Shown in pieces: positions 42,353-54,900 of a stretch of 64,000 nt of DNA. The stretch covers positions 14,844 to 78,843 of the forward strand of contig CAZQSF010000006.1 of NCBI GenBank assembly GCA_964595955.1, in the 5' to 3' direction. The position numbers and the translations under genes were made by a program. Position 1 is the stretch's first letter. Each line of letters begins with the position of its first letter. The notes beneath the pieces were generated by a model. The model made no database searches and was not told the origin of the DNA. It saw only the letters and a program-made list of their open reading frames with translations. The stretch comes from JAJDFU01 sp964595955 (lineage in GTDB: Bacteria > Bacteroidota > Bacteroidia > Chitinophagales > Saprospiraceae).

Positions 42353-43381
42353 ATGGCGAAAGTCCTGGTAACCGGCGGATGCGGCTACATCGGCAGCCAC
42401 ACCGTCGTCGACCTTCTGGAGAACGGCTACGAGGTGATCTCGGCCGACAGTCTGTTCAATGCGGACGAATCGGTATTCGACGGTATAGAAGCCATTACGG
42501 GCCACCGGGTGTCCAATTACCGGGTGGATCTGGCGGAGCGAACGCCCACCCTGGACCTGTTTGCCGAACATCCGGACCTGGTGGGTGTCATTCACTTTGC
42601 TGCGCACAAATTTGTGGGGGAGAGTGTGGAAAAGCCCTTGCGCTATTTCCGAAACAACCTCAACAGCCTCATCAACGTCCTGGAAGGCATGAGTCGATTC
42701 GGGGTGCCGCACTTTATTTTTTCCTCTTCCTGTTCGGTTTACGGCAATGCGGAGGCCCTGCCCGTAACGGAACAGACCCCTTGGGAGGAAGCGGAGTCCA
42801 CCTATGCACGCACCAAGCAGATGGGCGAACAGATCGTCCGGGATTTCCTGCGGGCGCATCCCGGTCAGCAGAGTATTTTGCTGCGCTACTTCAATCCGGC
42901 CGGCGCCCACCCCTCGGCCCATATCGGGGAAAGCCCGATCGTGCCGGCTACCAATCTGGTGCCGGTGATCACAGAAGTAGCTATCGGCAAACGGAAGGAG
43001 CTGATCGTCTTTGGCGACGACTATCCCACCCGGGACGGGAGCTGCATACGCGATTACATTCACATTATGGATCTGGCGCGGGCCCATACCCTGGCCCTGC
43101 AATACCTGGAAGCCGGCCTGGCGCAGGCTTCCTGCGAAGTGTACAACCTGGGCATAGGGGAGGGCGTGAGCGTGCTGGAGGCTGTACAAGCTTTTGAGCG
43201 GGTGACCGGCCGCCAGCTCAATTACCGCATCGGTGAGCGGCGCCCGGGCGATGTGGTCGCGATCTATGCCAACAACGAACGAGCGGGCGAGCGGCTCGGC
43301 TGGCAAGCCCGCTTCGGCATCGAGGAGATTATGCGAACGGCCTGGGCCTGGGAAAAGGCGCGTACGGCTGTGAGCTCCTAG
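42353..43381 (+). CDS. galE: UDP-glucose 4-epimerase
   Basis: The 342-residue short-chain dehydrogenase-type enzyme interconverts UDP-glucose and UDP-galactose for surface polysaccharide and galactose metabolism. It has the NAD-binding GGCGYIGSH (8-16), HFAAHKFVGESV, the Ser of FIFSSSCSVYG and the catalytic pair Y151 and K155 (YARTK). LRYFNPAGAHPSAHIGE and GSCIRDYIHIMDLARAH are the GalE substrate motifs. It is divergent from the cysQ glycan operon, which suggests joint involvement in surface sugars. Confidence 0.93.
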   Translation: MAKVLVTGGCGYIGSHTVVDLLENGYEVISADSLFNADESVFDGIEAITGHRVSNYRVDLAERTPTLDLFAEHPDLVGVIHFAAHKFVGESVEKPLRYFRNNLNSLINVLEGMSRFGVPHFIFSSSCSVYGNAEALPVTEQTPWEEAESTYARTKQMGEQIVRDFLRAHPGQQSILLRYFNPAGAHPSAHIGESPIVPATNLVPVITEVAIGKRKELIVFGDDYPTRDGSCIRDYIHIMDLARAHTLALQYLEAGLAQASCEVYNLGIGEGVSVLEAVQAFERVTGRQLNYRIGERRPGDVVAIYANNERAGERLGWQARFGIEEIMRTAWAWEKARTAVSS

Positions 43382-43412
43382 GAAGCCCTCTCGGCAAGTG
43401 CTCCATTCCGAC

Positions 43413-43420
43413 TATCTTTG
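43413..43420 (+). promoter_or_regulatory. -7 promoter element (TATCTTTG) of the methyltransferase gene
   Basis: TATCTTTG matches TAnnTTTG exactly and ends 21 bases before the ATG at 43442. It overlaps the alternative TTG start at 43418, arguing against that start. Confidence 0.55.
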
Positions 43421-43441
43421 CCCTCCCCCAAACGGACAGGT

Positions 43442-44246
43442 ATGACGGCTTCGCGCTTTTTCGATCTCTTCCTGGAAGAACTCCGCCAGAACCCCAACCT
43501 CCGGCAGTACTACAAATTTTTGGGCGACCCGGGAAAAATGGCCTTTCGCAAGGCCTATTTTCTGCAGCGCTTGCAGTATGTGCTCGATCACCTTCCTGCC
43601 GGAGCCGAGCAGAACTGGGATTGCGGCTGCGGCTACGGAACAACCAACCTGTTTCTGGCCATGAACGGCATACCTACGCTGGGCACCACCCTGGAGTTCT
43701 ACTACGACCAGATCCCGCCCCGGCTGGACTATTGGTCGGCTTACGGCGATGTGGGTTTGTTTACCTACCGGTATGAGAATATTCTGGACAGCCAGTTTCC
43801 TCCCGATACCTTTGATACCATTATTGTCCAAGACACCCTGCACCATCTGGAGCCCATCGGGCAATGCCTGCGCATTCTATTCGAAGCCCTGAAGCCGGAG
43901 GGGCGTCTGATCGCCGTGGAGGAGAACGGCAACAACCTCATTCAAAACGCCAAATTATACCTGCAAAGGGGCAACAAGCGAGTCCTTGAGCTGACGGATG
44001 AAAAAACCGGGAAGACCTTTTTGCTGGGCAACGAGAACATCCGCGGCCTGGAGCATTGGCGGAGCCTGCTGACCCGGGCCGGCTTTCGCATTGACGGAGA
44101 AACGGTTCAGTACATTCGCGTTTTGCCCCCCTTCGTCGAAAAGGATACCCACCGGCTCATAGCCCGCGAACAAGCCCTTCATAGGCCCTGGTTGGACAAA
44201 TACTTTTTCTTCGGCCTCAACTGGGTAGCCGAGAAAGCCGGTGTGT

Positions 44247-44257
<11 letters not shown>
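43442..44257 (+). CDS. Class I SAM-dependent methyltransferase, unknown substrate
   Basis: The 271-residue protein has a Methyltransf_11/25-like core. Motif I is NWDCGCGYGTTNLFLAMNG, then comes DTFDTIIVQDTLHHLEPIG, and then ALKPEGRLIAVEENGNN. The HHLEPIGQCL wording is typical of small-molecule or lipid/glycan methylating enzymes. An N-terminal helical segment of about 50 residues precedes the core, and the C-terminus ends in an aromatic stretch (WLDKYFFFGLNW). The substrate is unknown. Its end overlaps the end of the convergent carB by 11 bases. Confidence 0.78.
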
Positions 44258-47084
<2,827 letters not shown>

Positions 47085-47108
47085 GGAGAGGCTGGTTTCA
47101 AATTCGGG

Positions 47109-47116
47109 CAAAGATA
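47109..47116 (-). promoter_or_regulatory. -7 promoter element (TATCTTTG) of carB
   Basis: The minus strand reads TATCTTTG, a perfect TAnnTTTG match 24 bases before the carB ATG. It overlaps a TTG at 47111 that would otherwise extend the gene, which supports the ATG start. Confidence 0.55.
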
Positions 47117-47159
47117 AGGTGCAGCGCTCTAAAACCGGAATCGAAGAACCCGTTTGCGA

Positions 47160-47843
47160 TCAGGGAGCGACGGTAACGTCCAGAACATCGGAAAAATATT
47201 CCAGGGTGGCCTGTGCCCTCAGGTCGTCCTGCGCCCGGGCTGTGGTCTTTTTCTTCACGAGGTAAAGCTGGTGGGTACCGAGGCTGAAATCGGCGACCTG
47301 TTTGCCCTGGAATACGTGGCGTTCGCTTTTCGTGGGGCCTTTCAGGATGATGGTATTGGCTTTGTTGTTGGGATCGGCAAAAAGCAGGACGAGGCTTTCG
47401 TCCGGATTCAGCCTGGAGCCCTCGGCCTGCAGGGTGAAGCCCTTCTGGCGCGAAACTCCGCCCGGCACCGAGAAACGGCCCAGGGGAGCCATGGCAAACG
47501 CCAATTGGCGGGGCTCGGTCTCTTCGCCGGTGCGAAAGGCAAACCGGGCCTCAGCCGGATAGTCCATTGCACCTTTATATTGGTAGCGGGTAATGTCGTT
47601 GACCAGCGACCGGGCCTCCATGGCGTGCCCCTGGACCGAAACGCCCTGAGGCAGTGCGAGTGGCTTGGCATCGACCAAAGAATCGCCGCGAAAAAAGGTG
47701 GCTTCGGCCTTGAAGTTGCGCTCGCTGGACAAGTAGCGCATGTAGAACTCACCGAACAACAAGGGGCCGGGCTTTTCCGCGGCGGGCTGGCAGGCAGCCA
47801 GCCCAAGCACGAACAAGGCCAGGAAACTGATTTTTCTGTGCAT
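47160..47843 (-). CDS. Uncharacterised lipoprotein
   Basis: The 227-residue protein begins with a lipoprotein signal peptide whose lipobox is LAAC (MHRKISFLALFVLGLAAC, Cys18), followed by QPAAEKPGPLL, so it is anchored in the inner or outer membrane. The rest is a beta-rich soluble domain with no motif I recognise (LLFADPNNKANTIILKG, GTHQLYLVKKKT). It lies between carB and the TonB-receptor operon and is divergent from the latter. It has its own perfect promoter element 19 bases upstream. Confidence 0.75.
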   Translation of the reverse strand: MHRKISFLALFVLGLAACQPAAEKPGPLLFGEFYMRYLSSERNFKAEATFFRGDSLVDAKPLALPQGVSVQGHAMEARSLVNDITRYQYKGAMDYPAEARFAFRTGEETEPRQLAFAMAPLGRFSVPGGVSRQKGFTLQAEGSRLNPDESLVLLFADPNNKANTIILKGPTKSERHVFQGKQVADFSLGTHQLYLVKKKTTARAQDDLRAQATLEYFSDVLDVTVAP

Positions 47844-47862
47844 GCAACACGGGTTTTATGCT

Positions 47863-47870
47863 CAAAAATA
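47863..47870 (-). promoter_or_regulatory. -7 promoter element (TATTTTTG) of the lipoprotein gene
   Basis: The minus strand reads TATTTTTG, a perfect TAnnTTTG match 19 bases before the lipoprotein ATG at 47843. Confidence 0.5.
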
Positions 47871-48007
47871 ACCAATCCTTCTGCATGACCCGCCCACTCC
47901 GTCAAGAAGGCTAAAAACCGGTTTGGATTCGGTTGCCCGGGGCGGCTTTGCCCGAAAAGCCGTCGAAAAAAGTTAGTCAGAAACCTGACTTTTACAAAAA
48001 AAGGGCG

Positions 48008-48037
48008 TTGGTGGGCTGAAAATTAAGCCTACATTTA
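48008..48037 (+). promoter_or_regulatory. Candidate promoter of the TonB receptor/secreted protein/PorV operon
   Basis: TTGG at 48008-48011 and TACATTTA at 48030-48037 (7 of 8 positions of TAnnTTTG) are 18 bases apart, close to the Bacteroidota -33/-7 arrangement. The start codon is 176 bases further on, so the leader would be long. Confidence 0.35.
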
Positions 48038-48213
48038 TATCGCCAAAAAGCCAATCTCCCAGAACCGACTGTTGGTTTTACTGTTGCCATGAAAATCCCC
48101 TTTGGCAATTAGCCGACGACGAACCCTTTAACACTTTTAAAAAGCGTTTCATTTTTCTTAACATTGCGTTCTGTTTTGGAAACAATACTTCGCGCAATCA
48201 TTAAACCCAGTGT

Positions 48214-51200
48214 ATGGCACGTTTTCTACTACTGTTTGTCTTGTCACTTTGGGGGCTTTTCGCCGCAGCTCAGACCTCGCTGCAAGGAAAGGTCACGGAA
48301 GAAGAAACGGGAGAGCCGCTTATCGGTGCGTATGTGGTACTCAACAAGAACGGCGTATTCGTAACGGGTACTTCCACGGACATCGACGGAAACTTTAACA
48401 TTCCCAACCTGGATCCCGGCACCTACGATGTGGAGGTATCTTATACCGGTTTTCAAAAACAACAGATCACAGGCATTCGCGTGCTGGCCGGTAAGGCCAA
48501 CCGCGTCGACGCGGCCCTTTCGTCGGAAGCCGTCACCATGGAGGCGGTGGAAGTCGTGGAATATGCCGTGCCGCTGGTCGAACAGGATAATACCACCCAG
48601 GGAGCTGTGATCACGAGTGAGAACATTCGAAACCTGCCCACCCGGAATATCAATGCCATCGCAGCCACCACAGCGGGCATTGCCCAGTCCGATGAGGGCG
48701 GGGCCCTGGCCATACGCGGTTCGCGTACGGATGCCACCGACTACTACGTGGATGGAATCCGCGTACAGGGCAACCTCATTCCCGAATCGGAGATCGACCA
48801 GCTCCAGGTGATCACCGGTGGGGTAGAGGCCCGCTACGGCGACGTAACCGGGGGTATCATTTCCATTACGACCAAAGGCCCGTCGAACTCCTTCAGCGGC
48901 GGTGCCGAGTTCGAGACCTCCAGCCCATTTGACCCTTACAATCAGAACCTGGTGGGCCTCAACCTCACCGGGCCCATTCTGCGCAACAAGAGAGGCCAGT
49001 CCATCCTCGGCTATCGCTTCGCCGGGCGCTACACCTTCCAGCGCGACGACGATCCGCCCGCCACGGACATTTTCGTCGTTCGTGACGATGTGCTGGCGGA
49101 GCTGGAAGCCAATCCGGTTATCGACCGCCAGGGCGAGCGCTTTGTGGCTGCGGATTTTCTGACGGAAGACGACGTACAAGTCCTCGATTACAACCCCAAT
49201 GAAGAACTGGACCGGATCGACGCCACGGGTAAGATCGATGCCCGCCTCAGCGATGCGATCGACATCACGCTTACGGGGGCCATTTCACTCGTCGACAACC
49301 GCTTTACGCCGGGCAACGTGCGCACCTCAACAAATACCAGCTGGCAGCTGATGAACAGCCACAACAACCCCCTCTTCGAGGACGATACCTATCGGGGCAA
49401 CTTCCGCTTCCGCCATCGCCTGGGGGTAAATGCCGACCAGAGTAAATCGGTCGTACAGAACGCCGTGTACACCTTGCAGGCCGGCTATGAACGCACCAAC
49501 ATCAACGTTTCCGATCCCCGGCATGGCGACGACCTTTTTGCCTACGGGCATATCGGCAACTTTGACTTTCAATACGTACCCACGCTGGATTTAGACTTCG
49601 ATACCACCACCGGCAACTTTTTCCTGCAGCACACCGACTACTTCAGCGTATTGCGCGGCGTGGAGTACAGCGATGCCAATCCCGTACTGGTGAACTACAA
49701 CAACGTCAACGGTCTGGATCTGGGTGAGCCGCTCAATCCCAACATCGGCGACTTCATCATTGGCGATGTGGGCAACCTGGCCGGCCAGGCTGTCGGCGAG
49801 GGCGAATTCATTGCCTTCAACGGCCGGGTTGACAACGTTTTTAACTCCAGCTGGAACTTTCACCGAAACGTGGGCGAGATCTTCAATCAGGTTCGCCGCG
49901 ACCAGGAGGACATCTTCACTTTCCAGGCCAATGCCAGCTTCGACCTGGTTTTCGGCGGTTCCGACAAGGGGCGGCACACCATCGAACTGGGCGCCTGGTT
50001 TGAGCAGCGCACCCTTCGCCGCTACATCGTCAATCCCCGCAACCTGTGGACCATTGCCCGCCAGCAGACCAACAACCACATCATCGGTATTCCTTTCGAT
50101 GAAGAGACGGGGCAGCCGGCGACCGACAGTGTAGGCATCATTCGGGATATCGGGCTGGTCGCTCCCAATGGGCAAGTGATCGATTCCGCCATCATCTACG
50201 ATCTCGCGATTGCACCGGATGAAGAAGCCATTTTTTATAAAGAACTACGCCGGAAACTGGGTGGTATCCCCCTCAGCCAGAACGTGAACCTGGATGGAGT
50301 GGATCCCGACCTGCTAAGCCTGGATATGTTCACGGCCCGCGAGGTCCGGGACGTGCTCAACTACTACGGCTACGACTACTTGGGTAATGTTTTCAACGGC
50401 AACTTTGAGGATTTCTTTACCGCAACGCGCACGCTGGAGGACGGCACGCAGGTACGGACTTTTCCCGTGGCGCCCAACCGGCCTATCTACACGGCCTTCT
50501 ATCTGCAGGATAAGTTCACCTTCCGCGATATCATCTTCCGGGTGGGCGTGCGCGTGGATCGCTACGACGCCAACACCCAGGTGCTGAAGGACCCCTACTC
50601 GCTCTACGACATCGTCGGAGCCGATGATTATCATGCCGAATTCGGCGGAGAGCGCCCTGCAAACATCGGTGGGGATTACAAGGTGTACCTCAACCAGGCC
50701 GGTTCGGAAGTGGAGGCCTACCGCAGCGGCGACAACTGGTTTACAGCCGAGGGAACCCCGGTCAACGACCCCTTCAGCATCTTCGGCCAGTTGGGCCGGG
50801 TGAATCCGGTATTTGCAGACCCGCGCGCTCGCGGCAACAACAACTACATCCGCGAACTGGACTACGATGTGAATGCATCCTTTGAAGACTACGAAGTGCA
50901 GGTGAATGTCATGCCCCGCCTGGCCTTCTCCTTCCCCATTTCAGATGCAGCCAACTTCTTTGCCCACTACGACGTACTGGTGCAGCGGCCGCCTTCCAAT
51001 ACCATTGCCACGCCGCTTCAGTTCTTCAACTTCCCCGACCGGACCTTTACAGCGAACAATCCGCTGAACAACCCCAACCTGCGGCCGGAAAAAACGGTGG
51101 ATTACGAAGTGGGCTTCCAGCAAAAACTGTCGAACTCCTCAGCTCTGAAGATCTCGGCCTACTACAAGGAAATGCGCGATATGATCCAGTTGCGGACCTT

Positions 51201-51954
51201 CCAGTTTGTGGCCGGTAACTCTTCGGGTGAATACACCACCTACGACAACCAGGACTTCGGTACGGTGAAGGGCTTTTCTTTCCAGTACGACCTGCGCCGC
51301 ACGGGCAACTTCTCCCTGCAGGCCAACTATACCTTGCAGTTTGCCGACGGTACGGGGTCTGACCCCAACTCCCAGGCCGGCCTCACCAACCGGGGTACCA
51401 ACCTGCGCGACCTGGCTCCGCTCAACTTTGACGAACGCCACCGCATCGTGGCTACGGCAGACTACCGCTTTGCCTCAGGGCGCCGGTACAACGGACCGCG
51501 CATCGGCGGGCTGGACATCCTGTCCAATTTCGGCGTCAACCTTCAGGGCATCTTCGTAAGCGGACGTCCGTACACGCCTCGGCGGGAGCCCATCGAACTG
51601 GGGGGGCGGATCATCGACGGATCGATCAACAGCGCCCGCCTGCCGGCCAATATCACCGTAAACCTCCGGGTGGACAAGCAATTTCGGATCACCGATAAAA
51701 TGGGGCTGAACGTTTACATCCGGGTGCAGAATCTGCTGGATCGCCGCAATGTGCTGAATGTGTACACTGCTACGGGTTCACCCACCGACGACGGATTCCT
51801 GATTACGCCGGATGGTCAGCGCCGCATCCAGGAGATCCAGAACTCGGCCCGTCAACTGGAGGCCTACCTGGCTTCTTACCGCTGGGCCCGGATCAATCCG
51901 GATTTCTTTACCCTGCCGAGACGGGTGTACCTCGGCGCCATCTTCAACTTCTAA
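48214..51954 (+). CDS. Large TonB-dependent receptor with carboxypeptidase-regulatory-like domain
   Basis: The 1246-residue outer-membrane receptor has a signal peptide (MARFLLLFVLSLWGLFAAAQ) and a carboxypeptidase-regulatory-like domain (GEPLIGAYVVLNKNGVF to YTGFQKQQITG, about 20-105). A plug follows with GALAIRGSRTDATDYYVDGI and VITGGVEARYGDVTGGII, and then a very long barrel of about 1000 residues ending in YLGAIFNF. The absence of a SusD partner argues against a starch-type glycan system. The next two genes on the strand are a huge secreted protein and a PorV-like barrel. Its substrate is unknown; it may work with them as a secretion or surface-display partner instead of, or beyond, nutrient uptake. 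Confidence 0.88.
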   Translation: MARFLLLFVLSLWGLFAAAQTSLQGKVTEEETGEPLIGAYVVLNKNGVFVTGTSTDIDGNFNIPNLDPGTYDVEVSYTGFQKQQITGIRVLAGKANRVDAALSSEAVTMEAVEVVEYAVPLVEQDNTTQGAVITSENIRNLPTRNINAIAATTAGIAQSDEGGALAIRGSRTDATDYYVDGIRVQGNLIPESEIDQLQVITGGVEARYGDVTGGIISITTKGPSNSFSGGAEFETSSPFDPYNQNLVGLNLTGPILRNKRGQSILGYRFAGRYTFQRDDDPPATDIFVVRDDVLAELEANPVIDRQGERFVAADFLTEDDVQVLDYNPNEELDRIDATGKIDARLSDAIDITLTGAISLVDNRFTPGNVRTSTNTSWQLMNSHNNPLFEDDTYRGNFRFRHRLGVNADQSKSVVQNAVYTLQAGYERTNINVSDPRHGDDLFAYGHIGNFDFQYVPTLDLDFDTTTGNFFLQHTDYFSVLRGVEYSDANPVLVNYNNVNGLDLGEPLNPNIGDFIIGDVGNLAGQAVGEGEFIAFNGRVDNVFNSSWNFHRNVGEIFNQVRRDQEDIFTFQANASFDLVFGGSDKGRHTIELGAWFEQRTLRRYIVNPRNLWTIARQQTNNHIIGIPFDEETGQPATDSVGIIRDIGLVAPNGQVIDSAIIYDLAIAPDEEAIFYKELRRKLGGIPLSQNVNLDGVDPDLLSLDMFTAREVRDVLNYYGYDYLGNVFNGNFEDFFTATRTLEDGTQVRTFPVAPNRPIYTAFYLQDKFTFRDIIFRVGVRVDRYDANTQVLKDPYSLYDIVGADDYHAEFGGERPANIGGDYKVYLNQAGSEVEAYRSGDNWFTAEGTPVNDPFSIFGQLGRVNPVFADPRARGNNNYIRELDYDVNASFEDYEVQVNVMPRLAFSFPISDAANFFAHYDVLVQRPPSNTIATPLQFFNFPDRTFTANNPLNNPNLRPEKTVDYEVGFQQKLSNSSALKISAYYKEMRDMIQLRTFQFVAGNSSGEYTTYDNQDFGTVKGFSFQYDLRRTGNFSLQANYTLQFADGTGSDPNSQAGLTNRGTNLRDLAPLNFDERHRIVATADYRFASGRRYNGPRIGGLDILSNFGVNLQGIFVSGRPYTPRREPIELGGRIIDGSINSARLPANITVNLRVDKQFRITDKMGLNVYIRVQNLLDRRNVLNVYTATGSPTDDGFLITPDGQRRIQEIQNSARQLEAYLASYRWARINPDFFTLPRRVYLGAIFNF

Positions 51955-51981
51955 GCTATTTTGAATAAATCTCATAAAAGA

Positions 51982-54900
51982 ATGCTTATGCGAACCGCTA
52001 CTACTTGGCTGATGACACTGCTGGGGCTTGTGCTGGCAACCACAGCCATGGCGCATCGGCCCGACTATAAAGGAAAGGGAGAGAAACCCCATACGCCTCC
52101 TTCCGGGGAAGAGCAACTCGGGTTTCGTTCGGCTTGTGAAAACCCTTCCAATTTGATCTTTCAGGAAATCAACAATATTCGTGCAATCCTGTCTTCGGGC
52201 GGGGATGTATGGTGGAACGGGGACGACGGCGTCTATGTAGCCCCCAAGGTGGCTCCCGGCCAGCCTGAAGTGTCTTCCATCTTTGCCGGTGCCGTCTGGC
52301 TTGGCGGTATCGATGACGGAGGTACGTTCAAGGTAGCTGCCCAGACCTACGGCCGTGCCCAGGGGAACTTCGACTTCTACACCGGCCCCCTGGTGCCCAC
52401 CACCGGCAGCACCAATCAGGATACCTGCCGCCGCTGGGACCGCTTCTTTACGGTGTCCGCCGCTGAAATTGACGAACACCTTCGCCTCTATGCCGAAGCT
52501 CAGGAGGCGGGCACGCCCTACGACCCGGATCAGATCCCGGTGGGCGTGCTCGGTTGGCCGGCCCGCGGCAACGAATTCTTCTCGGATGTATGGCAGTTCG
52601 AATTGCCTAACACCCGCCAGGGCCTGGCCGGCTTCTTCGACCAGGACGGCGACGGCAACTACAATCCGGACCTCGGCGACTTTCCGGTCATCGAGATCCG
52701 CGGTTGTGAAGAACCACAGTATCCCGATGAGATGATCTTCTGGATCTACAACGACAATGGGGATATCCACCGCCAGACGGGCGCTCCCTCGCCCATCCGG
52801 ATGGAGGTGCAGGTGCAGGCCTTTTCCTACGCCACCAACGATGAGATCAACAACATGACCTTTCAGCGCTACAAGCTGATCAACCGTGCGGCTGAGCCCA
52901 TTGACAGTACCTTCTTCGCCATGTGGGTGGACCCCGACCTGGGCTGCTATGAAGATGATTACATCGGTTGTGATACCTCTCGTTCGCTGGGATATGTGTA
53001 CAATGCCGATGCCGTGGACGGCATTGCCGGCTGTGCCTGTGAGGATGTGAACACATATTGTACCGACATCCCCATTCTCGGGGTGGACTACTTCCGCGGA
53101 CCGCTGGATGAGTTTGGCGAAGAGATCGGAATGTCCTCTTTTACCTATTACAACAACCAGGCTTTCAATACACCGCCTCCCGGAACGACGGACCCCAACA
53201 ACTTCCTGGAGTACTACAACTACCTCTCGGGCTCTTGGCGGGATGGATCGCCCTTCACCTTTGGCGACGACGCTTACCAGGATGGCGACCCCATTGATTA
53301 CGCTTTTACCGACGATCCCGACGATCCGACTGGCTGGTCCATGTGTACGCAAAACCTGGCCGAGTACGACCGTCGTACGATCCAGGCTTCCGGGCCTTTC
53401 CGTCTGGAGCCGGGCGCCGTGAACGAACTGATCATCGGTGTGGTGTGGGTGCCTGAAGTGGTGTATCCCTGCCCATCCATTCGGAGGCTGACCGCAGCCG
53501 ACGACCTGGCCCAGGCCTTGTTCGACAACTGCTTTGAGATCCCCGACGGCCCCGATGCACCGGATGTGGACTGGATCGAGCTGGACCGCGAGATCATTGC
53601 CGTGCTCACCAATACGCTTCCTTCCAACAACGTCAACGAAAGCTATGCTGAGCCCGGGTTGGAGATACCGGAAGGAATCGACGATTCGCTCTACATATTC
53701 GAAGGGTATCGCATCTTTCAGTTTTCCGGACCGGATGTATCCCTTCAGGAGCGCGACGATCCCTCGCGGGTTCGCGAGGTCGCCCAGGTAGATGTGCGCA
53801 ACGGCGTGGCAACCGTTTTCAACTGGGCGGAAGCGGAAGAGAGCCCGACCGAAGACCCCTACTACGTGCCGGTGCAGCAGGTAAGTGGTGCCGACGGCGG
53901 TATTCGCCATACCTTCCGCATTACCAATGATGCTTTCGGCGACAACGATGCCCGCTTGGTAAACCACAAGAAATATTACTTCGTGGCCGTGGCCTACGGT
54001 TACAATGAATACCAACCCTACGATCCCGTCAGCGGGGAAGGACAGCGCACCCCCTATCTGGAAGGCCGGAACAATCTCGGGGAGGACGGGCTTCCGTACT
54101 ACACGGTGATTCCGCATCCGCCGGTGGATCGAGTCCTCAACTCCTTCTACGGCGACGGCCCGATCATTACCCGGATCGAGGGTGCCGGCAACGGCCGCAA
54201 CTTCCTGGACGTTTCCAGTGAGTCGCTGGAAGAGATCCTGGCTGCTCAGCCCAACCCGGGCGATACGTACCAGGGGGAAGTCACCTATGAGCCCGGCGAA
54301 GGTCCGGTGGAGGTGATCGTCTACAACCCCCGGGAAGTGGTAGACGGCGAGTTCCAGCTTACCTTCTTTGATGAGAACATGGCCAACGACATGCTCGACG
54401 ATACCATCAATTGGGAGCTGCGCAACCTGACGGACCCCAACAGCCCGGTCATCGTATCGGAAAAACCCTTGGGTAGCCCCGACGAGCAGATCATTAAAGA
54501 ATTCGGCTTTAGTGTTACCCTCGGCCAGGGCGTTCCACCGGGAAGCCGCACCGAGGGCGAAAACGGCTGGTTGGGTCAGGAGATCCTCTACCCGGCCGGC
54601 GGCGATAACCAATGGCTGGATGGCATCCCCAACAAATTCGACCCCATCGGCGGCGGACTGGCCCTGGATAACGATGTGTTCAATTATATACTCACTGCGG
54701 AAGGCGAGCGCGATATCGTGTTCGACCCCAACCAGGACTTCACGGAGCAGAACGGTCAGGGTTTGATCTTCACGCCCTATTTCCTGGCTGATTTCGACAA
54801 TCGCGACGGTGATCCCGGCTTCTACATCACTCCGGCCTGGGGCAGCCGCTCCGGTTCCCAACGGGTGCGCGATCGCACCTCGATGGCCAATCTCAACAAT

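Larger units (their letters stand above)
47844..48213. other. 370-bp divergent intergenic region upstream of the TonB-receptor operon
   Basis: No gene is visible. It holds the lipoprotein promoter (47863-47870, minus) and a hairpin AGTCAG-AAAC-CTGACT. A promoter-like pair TTGG (48008-48011) and TACATTTA (48030-48037) for the plus-strand operon has 18 bases between them. The last 150 bases are AT-rich and could be a long untranslated leader of the operon. Confidence 0.45.
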